From Martelella mediterranea DSM 17316 (GTDB lineage: Bacteria > Pseudomonadota > Alphaproteobacteria > Rhizobiales > Rhizobiaceae), in NCBI RefSeq assembly GCF_002043005.1, contig NZ_CP020330.1, forward strand, positions 3,428,001 to 3,492,000: a stretch of DNA of 64,000 bases, written 5' to 3'. Below are positions 28,536 to 37,584 of this stretch, piece by piece. Positions within the stretch are counted from its first letter, which is position 1, and each line of letters opens with the position of its first letter. Both the position numbers and the translations under genes were made by a program. The notes beneath the pieces are model-generated. The model did no database searches and was not told the origin of the DNA. It was given only the letters and a program-made list of their open reading frames with translations.

Positions 28536-29532
28536 CATCCAGCGCGACGGCATCGAAGGCGCGCGCGATCACCTCCGGCCCCGCCCCCGGCTTGGTCGCC
28601 TCGGTCGAAAGAATCTGGCGATAACGCCGCGCGCCGGCATAGCCGTTCATCAGGCCGACCATATGGCGCGTGATCTGCGAGAGCCGGGCGCCTGCGGCAA
28701 GTTCGCCATCCGCATAGACCATCATCTTATCGCGCAACCCTTCCCAGTCCAGGGCGCGCCGCGGTTCGCCGAACAATCGATGATCGACATCAGCCAGAAG
28801 CGCGGGCGTCTGGTAGGCCGCGCGACCGATCATCACGCCATCGACTTTTTCAAGGTGGGTTTCCGCCGCGTCCATGCTCAGGATGCCGCCATTGATGCCG
28901 ATGAAGAAATCGGGATGGCGCTCCTTCATGGCATAGACAAGCGGATAGTCGAGCGGCGGAACCGAGCGGTTTTCCTTGGGGCTCAACCCCTTCAGCCACG
29001 CCTTGCGGGCGTGTATCCACAGCGCGTCGGCCCCGGCGCCCGCCATCCGGTCGACAAAATCCGGAAGCACCGCATAGGGATCCTGATCATCCACGCCGAT
29101 CCGGCATTTGACGGTGACCGGCACCGAAACAGCCGCCTTCATGGCCGAAACCGCTCGTTCCACAACCTCGGGCGTGCGCATCAGGCAGGCGCCGAACGTG
29201 CCGGATTGGACGCGGTCCGACGGGCAGCCGACATTGAGATTGATCTCGTCATATCCGAAATCGCTGCCGATCGATGCGGCCTCCGCAAGCTTCAGCGGAT
29301 CGGACCCGCCAAGCTGCAGCACCACGGGATGCTCGACCGAGGCAAAGCCCAGCAACCTGTCGCGATCACCATGCAGCACCGCATCGGCCACGATCATTTC
29401 CGTATACACCTGCCCGCGGGTCATCATCTGCCGATGAAAAAACCGGCAATGCCGATCCGTCCAATCGATCATAGGCGCAACGGCAAAGCGGGAAGCAGCC
29501 AGAAGTTCTCGTTTTTCAGTTTTTTCAGACAC
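28522..29532 (-). CDS. dusA: tRNA-dihydrouridine(20/20a) synthase DusA
   Basis: A 336-residue FMN-dependent enzyme reducing uridine in the tRNA D-loop. DusA signatures are APMIDWTDRHCRFFHR at residues 19-34, TEMIVADAVLHGD, NVGCPSDRV with the catalytic Cys, and IGRAAYQTP. It is convergent with alaS. The 5' end of dusA is a known integration site for genomic islands with a dedicated group of integrases, and an integrase gene indeed begins 113 bp upstream here on the other strand. The dusA reading frame itself is intact. Confidence 0.95.
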   Translation of the reverse strand: MSEKTEKRELLAASRFAVAPMIDWTDRHCRFFHRQMMTRGQVYTEMIVADAVLHGDRDRLLGFASVEHPVVLQLGGSDPLKLAEAASIGSDFGYDEINLNVGCPSDRVQSGTFGACLMRTPEVVERAVSAMKAAVSVPVTVKCRIGVDDQDPYAVLPDFVDRMAGAGADALWIHARKAWLKGLSPKENRSVPPLDYPLVYAMKERHPDFFIGINGGILSMDAAETHLEKVDGVMIGRAAYQTPALLADVDHRLFGEPRRALDWEGLRDKMMVYADGELAAGARLSQITRHMVGLMNGYAGARRYRQILSTEATKPGAGPEVIARAFDAVALDEKAA

Positions 29533-29570
29533 TTACAGAAACCTTATTTCTGTCTCTTTTCCGCTCGTTC

Positions 29571-29639
29571 GGTACCAAATACGTCGATCTCGACACTGGT
29601 CTGGGTACAGAGCGCCAAATAAAACTCCGTGTACCAAAT
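29571..29639. repeat. Direct repeats GTACCAAAT in the dusA-integrase gap
   Basis: GTACCAAAT occurs at 29572-29580 and again at 29631-29639. A related GTACAGAGCGCCAAAT lies between them (about 29605-29620). They occupy the 113-bp gap between dusA and the integrase, where arm-type integrase sites or an att end would be expected. This is a suggestion from position; no core duplication was found. Confidence 0.4.
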
Positions 29640-29645
29640 CAGGAG

Positions 29646-30703
29646 ATGGGCTCGATCAGACGCGCAAACGAAAAGAGCAGCAGCTACCATGCTCGCGTGC
29701 GCGTGATGCGAGAGGGGACGTCCTATCACGAGACCAGGACTTTTGACAGACGCCCTGCCGCAACCGCCTGGATAAGGAAGCGCGAGAAAGAGCTGGCCAG
29801 ACCTGGTACGTTGGAGGCGTTAAATGCGCAAGACCCGCCACTCTCCAAAGCCATCGAGCGCTACATCAAAGAAGCGGTCAAAGAAATCGGACGCACGAAG
29901 GCACGAGTCCTGAAGACGGCCTATCCGATCGCCGACATGCCCTGCTCCGCCATCAGGTCAAAGAACAGCATCGCGTTCCTTCAGTTCCTTCCCGGGCAAC
30001 CACAAACCGTCGGGAATTACGCAAGCCACCTCGCCTCCATATTTGCCATTGCGCGGCCGATGTGGGACTTTCGGCTTGACGACAGGGAAATGAGAGACGC
30101 CATCACGGTGGCGCGCCGCATGGGATCATATCCCGTTCAGTTCAGCGCCACCGCAGACCCACCCTCGATGAACTCGACCGATTATTGGCGCATTTCATCG
30201 ATCGGCGCCGAAGAACACCTCAGGCAATGCCAATGCACAAGGTGATCATTTTCGCTCTCTTCTCGACCCGCCGACAGGCAGAGATCACCCGCCTCACCTG
30301 GGCAGATTTCCAGAAGCAACACAAACGCATCCTGGTTCGTGACATGAAGCACCCGGGTGAGAAGCTTGGCAATGATACATGGGTCGACCTTCCCGACGAA
30401 GCCATCCGTATCATCGACAGCATGCCCAAGCGTAAATCGGAGATATTCCCCTACTCCCCGGATGCAATCACAGCGAACTTCACACGGGCTTGCAAGCTAC
30501 TCGGAATTGAAGACTTGCACTTCCACGATCTGCGCCACGACGGCATCTCGCGCCTGTTCGAGATGGGCTGGAACATCCCGCATGTTGCAGCGGTCAGCGG
30601 ACACAGGTCCTGGGTGAGCCTTAAACGTTATATCCACATCCGTGAGACCGGCGACAAGTATGCCAATTTGCAAGGCTTGCAACTCGCGAGCGGAAACGAC
30701 TGA
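29646..30703 (+). pseudogene. Tyrosine integrase of dusA-targeting type, frameshifted
   Basis: Two overlapping frames together give one tyrosine recombinase of about 350 residues. The first (29646-about 30140) carries the N-terminal arm-binding and SAM-like core-binding parts. The second continues as RRPTLDELDRLLAHFIDRR and holds the whole catalytic domain: Arg in STRRQAEITRLTW, HDLRH, and SGHRSWVSLKRYIH with the His/Trp and nucleophilic Tyr. The switch from frame 0 to frame 2 implies a one-base deletion at about 30125-30155. All catalytic residues remain, so decay is recent. AGGAG directly abuts the ATG, an odd ribosome-binding spacing. A sequencing error or programmed shift cannot be excluded. 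Confidence 0.8.
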
Positions 30704-31139
30704 ACGCCCCCGGAGGCTCACCGGTTTATCTCTTTGAGATAAGCCTGATGGGTTGAAGCGTTACGCGTCTGCGCCCTAAGCGTATGCCTGTTTGAGACGG
30801 CTCTTCGCGCGTCGCGCAGAATCTGCCGGCTTCATCTACCCCCTGCGCCTTTCACAGTGCCGCAACGAACGGCAGGTCGCTCGGGCAAGCTTCTGAACGG
30901 CTGGCATAGGTGCAAGGCGGCCGCCCAAATTCGGCATTGACATGAATTTTCATTTTGAAGCACGTAGTAATATATCACTCTGCAGAGTGGTTGCGGGGGC
31001 GGGATTTGGACACTGTTTTTTGCTCACAGCCATTTGCTGTTTCATCAAGGCTGCTCGTGCCACGCGATATCTTTAAGCGCTTACTTCCCGAAAACGTTCC
31101 AGGCTGAGATTCACCTGCACACCCCAGGCCTACGTCGCT
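30704..31139. other. 436-bp geneless remnant downstream of the integrase
   Basis: No convincing gene lies here. Visible elements are a hairpin TTATCTC-TTT-GAGATAA (30726-30742) just after the integrase stop, a plus-strand TTGACA at 30937-30942 without a well-spaced -10, an AT-rich stretch, and the perfect 14-bp palindrome CACTCTGCAGAGTG (30976-30989). It looks like leftover island sequence, with a promoter/operator-like patch that has lost its gene. No second copy of the dusA 5' end was found. Confidence 0.5.
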
Positions 31140-31886
31140 TCACAGAATGATTTCGTCGAACACCCGGCGGCAGTCCATCTCATATTCCAAACCGACAATT
31201 GGCGGCCGGTTGTAGTGCCAGGAAAACCCGTTTCGGTGGGCGCCGCGCGGGCCGAGTTCGGTCTCGATCAGGGTGTGGATGTCATGGACCGAATAGATCT
31301 GCGCCGCCGTCGTATCCGCCCACTTGCCGCCGAAAAAGCCCATGCGGCGCTCCATCTCATCGAGCACGAAGGCGGCCTTCTCGCGAATGGCGTCAGGACC
31401 TGTCTCACCCGGACGAACGATATGGTCGCGGTAATTGGCCTTGCCCTCCGGCACCTCGCCGGAACCGGCAATCGCGAAGGTCTTCGGCGCGTCCTCATCC
31501 TTCACCGTGTAGCAGAAGGCATGGAACCCGGGCTCCTCCGGCGCGCCGATCTCGGGGCAGATATTGGAGCGCGCTACCGGATTGTCATCGCCTTCCATGA
31601 TGTTCCAGGCGATGAGCGTTTCGGCGTAAAGCGTGTTGAAGGCGGCAAACCCCTCCTCGGTGAACTGGCCGGGCGAGCGCAACTCACAGGCGCAGAAGGC
31701 TTGCAACGGCCGGCCGATTTCGCGCAAATGCGTCGCGATTCGCTCAAAGCCCTCCTCCATCGGTACAACATCGAAGAAGCGGGCGCGGACGATGCGGTAG
31801 CCATCAAGGGCCGCGACACCGGCCGAATACTGCATCACGCCCGGAATATAGTGGTAACCGCCGGCCGCCATGGTTTTTGTCTGCAT
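31140..31886 (-). CDS. Tandem RidA/YjgF-fold protein, possible imine/enamine deaminase (CnbZ-like)
   Basis: A 248-residue protein. Both halves read as RidA-like folds: the first has ELRSPGQFTEEGFAAFN, the second the typical run IVRPGETGPDAIREKAAFVLDEMERR then TTAAQIYSVHDIHTLIE. It resembles the CnbZ 2-amino-5-chloromuconate deaminase group, but this is a low-confidence family call. ATG 31886 with AGAAGGA about 7 nt upstream is chosen. It is last in the Liv operon, 35 nt after the aspartate-dehydrogenase-like gene, so hydrolysis of the imine made by that enzyme is a natural inference. Confidence 0.6.
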   Translation of the reverse strand: MQTKTMAAGGYHYIPGVMQYSAGVAALDGYRIVRARFFDVVPMEEGFERIATHLREIGRPLQAFCACELRSPGQFTEEGFAAFNTLYAETLIAWNIMEGDDNPVARSNICPEIGAPEEPGFHAFCYTVKDEDAPKTFAIAGSGEVPEGKANYRDHIVRPGETGPDAIREKAAFVLDEMERRMGFFGGKWADTTAAQIYSVHDIHTLIETELGPRGAHRNGFSWHYNRPPIVGLEYEMDCRRVFDEIIL

Positions 31887-31920
31887 AATCAATTCCTTCT
31901 GTCTGATATGTGCTTCCGGC

Positions 31921-32736
31921 TCACGAGCCGAGCGAAACGGCACTTTCCATACGCCTCAAGGCAGCGATGATGCTGTAGGCCGTGATCGCGCTGCTCTTCG
32001 GATTGTCCGCATCGGGCAGGTTTTCCGACACGGCCCTGATCTTGCCGCCCCTGGAGCGAATGGTGAGTTCATGCGTATTCAGGGCGATACCGGGATCGGC
32101 CCAGATCTCGACAGATGTCCGATCGGCGCCGAACCCTGCAAGCGCGACGGTCGCCGCCACATTGATGTTCTTCGGAAAGGCTGCGATCGATTGCCGGGCA
32201 CTGCCGGAGAACAGGCGTGTGGGCTCTTTGATCTCAGACGCCGCCACGATGGTGTCACCGATCCTGACGCTATCACCGAAGGAATGCGGCGGCTTGCTGG
32301 TTTTCAACGTCACCGCCTCCAGTCCGATCTCGCGCGCTGCCCGCAGCCCGTCAAGTCCGGTAACCGCACCGGATGGCACAAGGATCGCAAGGTCTGCTGC
32401 ACGTACGGCATCGAGAAAGCCTTCGGCGATCAACAATTGCCCGACGCTTGCCACGACAAACCTCTTGCCGCCGTGGTTCAGCATCGCGTTACCAAGCTCC
32501 AGGAAAGCCGATGGCGGCAGGCACTCGACCACGATATCGGCCGCTACCGGCAGTTCGGAAAGCGGCAGGATGGCGGGAGAAGAACGCAAGCCGGAAAGAC
32601 GCGCGGTCGCCGTCGTGACATCACGCAGTGCGACGGCTTTCAGTTGAAGACCCTCGATCCCCTGATCAAGGGCTTTTGCGACCCGCATGCCGATCGATCC
32701 CAGACCGGCGACTGCGACCGAGTGACATTCAGCCAT
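31921..32736 (-). CDS. Aspartate dehydrogenase-like NAD(P)-dependent amino acid dehydrogenase
   Basis: A 271-residue protein of the NadX/aspartate dehydrogenase (DUF108) family. The Rossmann motif VAGLGSIGMRVA lies at residues 8-19. The family segments VASVGQLL, VPSGAVTGLDGL, FPKNINVAATVALAG and a C-terminal NPKSSAITAYSI follow. Aspartate dehydrogenase converts L-aspartate to iminosuccinate, which feeds NAD synthesis or is hydrolysed to oxaloacetate. Here the partners are a Liv importer, an aldehyde dehydrogenase (overlapping by 8 nt) and a RidA-fold protein, which points to catabolism, not NAD synthesis. The real substrate may be an aspartate analogue. Confidence 0.8.
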   Translation of the reverse strand: MAECHSVAVAGLGSIGMRVAKALDQGIEGLQLKAVALRDVTTATARLSGLRSSPAILPLSELPVAADIVVECLPPSAFLELGNAMLNHGGKRFVVASVGQLLIAEGFLDAVRAADLAILVPSGAVTGLDGLRAAREIGLEAVTLKTSKPPHSFGDSVRIGDTIVAASEIKEPTRLFSGSARQSIAAFPKNINVAATVALAGFGADRTSVEIWADPGIALNTHELTIRSRGGKIRAVSENLPDADNPKSSAITAYSIIAALRRMESAVSLGS

Positions 32737-34207
32737 AATTGACCACAAGGAGCTTGATGTCGGTCATACTATCCATCGCATAGCGCGTGCCCTCGCGGCC
32801 GAGGCCGGAATCCTTCCAGCCGCCAAAGGGCATAGTGTCGATGCGGTAGATCGGCACGTCATTGATCATCAGCGCGCCGACATCCCAGTCCTCCAGCGCG
32901 CGGAAGGCGGCCTTCATGTCGTTGGTGAAGAACCCGCCCTGCAGGCCGAACCGGCTGTCGGCGGCGCGGCGCACGCCCTCATCGGCATCCTTCACCTTCG
33001 TCAGCGTCACCACCGGTCCGAAAATCTCGTCGGCCTCGACCTTCATGTCGGGTTTCGTGTCGGTCAGAACCGTCGGCGCGATGACGGCCTTGTCGCGCGT
33101 GCCGCCGGTCAGAACGCGCGCGCCCTGCTCGACGGCCTCGTTGATCCAGCTTTCGATACGCATCGCCGAGCGCTCGTCGATGACCGGTCCGACATCGACC
33201 CCCTCCTCCATCGGATTGCCGACCTTGCAGGCTTCCACACGGGCGACCAGCTCCTTCTCGAAGGCGTCATAGACCTTTTCATGGACGAAAATACGCTGAA
33301 CGCCGATGCAATACTGGCCACCATAGACGACGCCGCCGCGCACGCAGCGTGCCGCCGCAAAGGCGATATCGGCATCATCGGAGACCACGACCGCCCCATT
33401 GCCGCCAAGTTCGAGCGAGACCTTCTTCTTGCCGCTCAGCGACTTGATATGCCAGCCGACCGGCACGCTGCCGGTGAAGGTGACCATGGCGATGCGATCA
33501 TCACGCACCAGCTTTTCGGCAAGCGGCACATCGCAATGGACGACCGTCAGCGCCTCCTCAGGCAGACCGGCCTCATACAAGACTTCAGCCAGCAACCGGC
33601 TGGTGAGCGGGGTCTGCGGCGCGGGCTTGAGGATGACCGAATTGCCGACGGCAAAGGCCGGGGCCAGCTTGTGCAGCACCAGGTTCAGCGGAAAATTGAA
33701 CGGTGTGATGGCCAGGATCGGGCCGATCGGGAACCTTCGGGCAATGCCGATGCGCCGGCCAAGCCCGTTGAGCGTCGCCAGATCGGCCTTCGACAGATCG
33801 AGCGGGCTGCCATCGGCAGACGCCGTCTGGTATTCGAAGACCGCGCCGTCGATATCGAGCGGCACTTCCTCGCCGCCGAAGGCGCGGGCCTCGCGGGCCG
33901 CGCCGCGCAGGTTCAAAAGCGAGCGTGATATCTCGCCGCGCGCATCATAAAGCGGCTTTCCCGCTTCCGCCGCGATGAGGCGGACGAATTCATCCTTGCG
34001 CGCCTCGATTAGGTCCGCAGTGCGCTCGAGAATATCGGCGCGCACGAAACGCGGCAGCTTGCGCATCATGTCGAAACCCTTTTGCGCTGTCAGGATCGCC
34101 TGCTCGATATCGGCCTCCTCGCAGACCGGCATATGCCCGACAAGGCTGCCGTCATAGGGCGAGAGAATGGCGTCCTGGCGGGGTTCGATTTTCTGGGAAG
34201 CATGCAT
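32729..34207 (-). CDS. NAD(P)-dependent aldehyde dehydrogenase
   Basis: A 492-residue aldehyde dehydrogenase. Cofactor-binding ITPFNFPLNLV and FTGSVPVGWHI, the catalytic Glu in SLELGGNGA (about 265) and the catalytic Cys in YGGQYCIGVQR (about 300) are all present. It is of the length of succinate-semialdehyde, lactaldehyde or aminomuconate-semialdehyde dehydrogenases; the exact substrate is not readable. Its 3' end overlaps the aspartate-dehydrogenase-like gene. It follows the Liv ATPase genes, so it acts on the imported compound or a derivative. Confidence 0.88.
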   Translation of the reverse strand: MHASQKIEPRQDAILSPYDGSLVGHMPVCEEADIEQAILTAQKGFDMMRKLPRFVRADILERTADLIEARKDEFVRLIAAEAGKPLYDARGEISRSLLNLRGAAREARAFGGEEVPLDIDGAVFEYQTASADGSPLDLSKADLATLNGLGRRIGIARRFPIGPILAITPFNFPLNLVLHKLAPAFAVGNSVILKPAPQTPLTSRLLAEVLYEAGLPEEALTVVHCDVPLAEKLVRDDRIAMVTFTGSVPVGWHIKSLSGKKKVSLELGGNGAVVVSDDADIAFAAARCVRGGVVYGGQYCIGVQRIFVHEKVYDAFEKELVARVEACKVGNPMEEGVDVGPVIDERSAMRIESWINEAVEQGARVLTGGTRDKAVIAPTVLTDTKPDMKVEADEIFGPVVTLTKVKDADEGVRRAADSRFGLQGGFFTNDMKAAFRALEDWDVGALMINDVPIYRIDTMPFGGWKDSGLGREGTRYAMDSMTDIKLLVVNYG

Positions 34208-34237
34208 CGGAATTGCTTTCTGTGTTTTCTCTAAATG

Positions 34238-34957
34238 TCAGGCCGCGCCGATATAGGCTTCGCGCACGGCGGGCTCCTGACGGAGTTGTTCTGAAGTGGC
34301 TGCAAGGGAAATGCGGCCGCGATCGATCACATATCCGCGATGGGCAAGGTCGAGCGCGGTCATCACATCCTGCTCGACAAGCAGGATGGCGACGCCGGTC
34401 TTGTTGATCTCGATGAGCGATTCGCTGAGGAGCTCGACGGCGCGCGGGGCAAGCCCCAGCGAAAGCTCGTCGATCATCAGAAGTTTCGGACGGCTCATGA
34501 TCCCGCGACCGATCGCGCACATCTGCTGCTCGCCGCCCGACAGCGTCGAGGCATCCTGATGCGCCCGTTCGGCAAGGCGCGGGAACATGGTCATGACCCG
34601 TTCGAGATCTTCCTCGACCGAGGCGCCCCTCTTCCTGAGATAGGCGCCCATCATCAGATTGTCCTTCACCGACATGGTGCGAAACAGCCGCCGGCCTTCG
34701 GGCACATGGGCAATGCCGCCCGCCAGGATCCGGCGCGTGTCGGCGCCCGCGAGCTCCTGGCCGTCGATTACGATGCTGCCCGCCGTCGGCGGAAGCAGGC
34801 CGGAGATCGTGCGCAGCAGCGTCGTCTTGCCCGCGCCGTTGGAGCCGATCAGGCAAACGATCTCGCCGGCACTGACGGCAAGGTCGATGCCCCAGAGAAC
34901 CCGGATTTCGCCGTAGCCGGCCTCAAGCTTGCTGATCTGGAAGAATGGTTCAGACAT
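34238..34957 (-). CDS. Branched-chain amino acid-type ABC importer ATPase, LivF-like
   Basis: A 239-residue ABC ATPase. Walker A is GSNGAGKTT, the signature LSGGEQQM and Walker B LLMIDELSLGLAP, typical of LivF. ATG 34957 (MSEPFFQISK) lies inside the end of the LivG-like gene with GGAG upstream; ATG 34975 is an alternative. It pairs with the LivG-like ATPase. Confidence 0.88.
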   Translation of the reverse strand: MSEPFFQISKLEAGYGEIRVLWGIDLAVSAGEIVCLIGSNGAGKTTLLRTISGLLPPTAGSIVIDGQELAGADTRRILAGGIAHVPEGRRLFRTMSVKDNLMMGAYLRKRGASVEEDLERVMTMFPRLAERAHQDASTLSGGEQQMCAIGRGIMSRPKLLMIDELSLGLAPRAVELLSESLIEINKTGVAILLVEQDVMTALDLAHRGYVIDRGRISLAATSEQLRQEPAVREAYIGAA

Positions 34958-35705
34958 CGGCTTTCTCCCCGGCATTGGCTTTCGCATAACGATTGCCGAG
35001 ATAGGCCTCGATCACCTTCTCGTTTCGCGTGATCTCGTCTGGCCGGCCTTCGGCGATCTTGGCGCCGTGATGCAGGACAACAATGCGGGTGCAAAGGCTC
35101 ATCACCACCTTCATCAGATGTTCGATCAGGATGATGGTGACCCCGCGCGCCGCAATTGCCCGGATCATCTCGAGCGCCGTCTCGATCTCCGCCGGGTTGA
35201 GCCCGGCATTGACCTCGTCGAGCAGCAGCACCTTCGGCTTCATGGCAAGGCTCTTGGCCAGTTCCAGCCGCTTGCGGCCGGCAAGGGTCAGTTCGCTTGC
35301 CGGCGTGTCGCGATGGGCTTTCAGCCCGAGGAATTCGATCGCCTCGTCGGCGGCATGCATGGCCTCGGTGGTGGAGGCGGCCCCCGCGGCAAAGACCGCC
35401 GGCGCCATCACGTTTTCCAGCACGGTCATCTCGGGAAACGGCTGGACCACCTGATAGGTGCGGGCGACGCCGAGCCGGCTGATCTGATAAGGCTTCATGC
35501 CGTCGATGCGCCGGCCATCATAGATGACGCTGCCGGCAGACGGCTTGAAGACGCCCGTTACCAGATTGACGAGCGTGGTCTTTCCCGCGCCGTTGGGTCC
35601 GATGAGGCCGACGATCTCGCCGGGTTCGACCGCAAGATCGACATCATTGACGGCTGTCAGCCCGCCGAAGCGCTGGGTGAGACCGTTCAGTTCGAGAATG
35701 CTCAT
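34950..35705 (-). CDS. Branched-chain amino acid-type ABC importer ATPase, LivG-like
   Basis: A 251-residue ABC ATPase. Walker A is GPNGAGKTT, the LivG-type signature LTLAGRKRLELAKSL and Walker B LLLDEVNAGLNPAE. The C-terminal tail HHGAKIAEGRPDEITRNEKVIEAYLG is typical of LivG. Start and stop overlap the neighbouring genes (ATGA with the LivM-like gene). Confidence 0.9.
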   Translation of the reverse strand: MSILELNGLTQRFGGLTAVNDVDLAVEPGEIVGLIGPNGAGKTTLVNLVTGVFKPSAGSVIYDGRRIDGMKPYQISRLGVARTYQVVQPFPEMTVLENVMAPAVFAAGAASTTEAMHAADEAIEFLGLKAHRDTPASELTLAGRKRLELAKSLAMKPKVLLLDEVNAGLNPAEIETALEMIRAIAARGVTIILIEHLMKVVMSLCTRIVVLHHGAKIAEGRPDEITRNEKVIEAYLGNRYAKANAGEKADV

Positions 35706-36646
35706 GGCCTGGTCTCCACTTTATGTGCCTTGCGCTTGCGCAGTTTGCGCATGGCGGTCCCGACAACGCCGTTGGGCAGGTAGAAGATCAATCCGACAAT
35801 GAGGATGCCGAGAACGGCGGCATGGATGGACAGGAAGTTGCGCCACACCACTTCCTCGATGACTAAAAAGATTCCGGAGCCGATAACCGGACCGAGCAGC
35901 GTTCCGGGACCGCCGAGCATGGTCATCACGATCGGGCGAACGGTGGTCATCACCGAGTAGACATCCGGCGGTTCGATGTAGAACACCCATGAGGCATAGA
36001 GCGCGCCAGCGGAGCCGACGAACAGGGCGGAAAGCACAAAGGCGATGATCTTGTAAAGCGTGGTGTTGATGCCGACCATGGAGGAGGCATCCTCGTTCTG
36101 GCGAATGCAGCGAAGCGCAAAACCGATGCGTCCGGCCGAGACATACCAGCTCATCAGGAAGGTGAGCACGGCAAGGACCAGCATCGACCAGAAGAACAGG
36201 CGCGCCTGGGCGGCGACCGACATGCGGATGATCGGCAGGTTGAGCCCCATGCCGCCGCCCGTCAAGCTGGTCCAGGAGGTGGTGATTTCCAGAAGCACCT
36301 CGGCAAGAACAAGGCTCGCGATAGCGAAGTAGTGCCCCTTCAGGTGCAGAATGGCAGCGCCCATCGCGGCCGCGAAGGCTGCGGCCATCAATCCGGCCGC
36401 CGCCCAGGCAAGCGGCATGGCAAGGCCGAGCCCCTGCAGGATCGCGCCGGTATAGGCGCCAAGCCCGAAGAAGGCCGCCGTTGCGAAGGAGGGATAGCCG
36501 GCATAGCCGCCGATGATGTTCCACGACTGGGACAGCACGGCATACATGGCGAACATGGTGCCAAGGCGCAGGATGTAATTGTCTCCGAACACCGGCAGGA
36601 AGGCGATGAGGGCAAAGAAGCCAAGACCAATCAGCGGATGTCTCAT
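35702..36646 (-). CDS. ABC importer permease, LivM-like
   Basis: A 314-residue permease with about eight to ten membrane segments. The LivM-type motif WNIIGGYAGYPSFATAAFFGLGAY lies at about 42-65, with a cytoplasmic loop (GRIGFALRCIRQNEDASSMVGI) contacting the ATPases. It ends in a basic tail. Its ATG overlaps the LivH-like stop. It forms the heterodimeric channel with that protein. Confidence 0.9.
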   Translation of the reverse strand: MRHPLIGLGFFALIAFLPVFGDNYILRLGTMFAMYAVLSQSWNIIGGYAGYPSFATAAFFGLGAYTGAILQGLGLAMPLAWAAAGLMAAAFAAAMGAAILHLKGHYFAIASLVLAEVLLEITTSWTSLTGGGMGLNLPIIRMSVAAQARLFFWSMLVLAVLTFLMSWYVSAGRIGFALRCIRQNEDASSMVGINTTLYKIIAFVLSALFVGSAGALYASWVFYIEPPDVYSVMTTVRPIVMTMLGGPGTLLGPVIGSGIFLVIEEVVWRNFLSIHAAVLGILIVGLIFYLPNGVVGTAMRKLRKRKAHKVETRP

Positions 36647-37509
36647 TCATACCCCCTGCGGCCCATAATGCCGGTCGGCTTGAAGATAAGAAGCAGGATG
36701 AGCAGGACGAAAGCGATCGTCAGCCCGTGTTCCGGGCCGATGAACAGCGCGCCGAAACTCTGGATGAGGCCGAGCGCCAGCCCGCCGACGATGGCGCCGG
36801 CAATGCTGCCAAGCCCGCCGAGAACGCAGACAATAAAGGCGATCGACAGATATTCCGAGCTTGCCAGCGGTGAGATCGGGAAGACGAGGCTCAGCAGACT
36901 GCCCGCGGCACCGGCCATCAGCGCACCGATGCCGAAGGTAATCGCATAGATCGTCTTCACGTCGACGCCCATGAGGGCTGCCGCCTCCCGGTCCATGCGC
37001 ACGGCGACGATGGCATGGCCGATCTTGGAGCGCACCAGAAGCAGGTATAAAAGCCCGGTCAGTACGCCTGCAAGCAGCATCGCCACCAGCCGGTCAAGCG
37101 GAAACACCAATCCGGCGATCACCTTGCTGCCAAGCGGGTTGGCAAGCTGTACCGAGCGATAATCGGCGCTGAAGGCGAGCAACATGCCGTTGTTCAGGAG
37201 AAGATCGAGGCCGAAGGTCAGGACCAGCGTCGTCAGAACCGGCGCGCCGACCACCCGGTTGATCAGGCCGAGCTGCACCACATAGCCGAGCGCAAACAAA
37301 AGCGCACCGGCGATGACAACCGAGACGAACGGGTGAATACCAAGGTGAACATAGGCGAAATAGGCGATGTAGGAGCCAAGAACGACAAATGAGCCGTGTA
37401 GCACGTTGATGACGTTCAGGACGCCCCACACCAGCGAGAAGCCGACCGAGATACAGGCATAGAGCCCGCCCAGCACCAGCCCGTTAAGGAGGATCTGTGC
37501 ATATAGCAT
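36643..37509 (-). CDS. ABC importer permease, LivH-like
   Basis: A 288-residue permease. Typical LivH opening LLNGLVLGGLYACISVGFSLVWGVLNVINVLHG, the coupling loop SKIGHAIVAVRMDREAAALMGVDVK and the gly-rich VCVLGGLGSIAGAIVGGLALG are all present. It is the first permease after the binding-protein gene, from which it is separated by 75 nt with a hairpin. Confidence 0.9.
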   Translation of the reverse strand: MLYAQILLNGLVLGGLYACISVGFSLVWGVLNVINVLHGSFVVLGSYIAYFAYVHLGIHPFVSVVIAGALLFALGYVVQLGLINRVVGAPVLTTLVLTFGLDLLLNNGMLLAFSADYRSVQLANPLGSKVIAGLVFPLDRLVAMLLAGVLTGLLYLLLVRSKIGHAIVAVRMDREAAALMGVDVKTIYAITFGIGALMAGAAGSLLSLVFPISPLASSEYLSIAFIVCVLGGLGSIAGAIVGGLALGLIQSFGALFIGPEHGLTIAFVLLILLLIFKPTGIMGRRGYE

Positions 37510-37531
37510 TGCTGTGTTTTCCGCTGTTTTT

Positions 37532-37556
37532 GCGGCCGACCGCGACAGCCGGCCGC
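37532..37556 (-). other. Intercistronic hairpin between binding-protein and permease genes
   Basis: A 7-bp GC-only stem GCGGCCG / CGGCCGC with an 11-nt loop lies between the Liv binding-protein stop and the permease start. No T-run follows on the minus strand. Such hairpins commonly protect the binding-protein mRNA and lower downstream expression. Confidence 0.4.
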
Positions 37557-37584
37557 TAAAGCGTTGAATGGCTGACGCCGGGAC

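Noticed and set aside
29646..30245. Reading the integrase as two separate real genes
   Set aside because: The second frame holds only the catalytic domain without a credible start, and the first ends in nonsense sequence. Together they match one integrase, so a frameshift is the simpler account.
30726..30742. Hairpin after the integrase as an intrinsic terminator
   Set aside because: The 7-bp stem with a 3-nt loop is not followed by a T-run, so I list it only as an element of the geneless gap.
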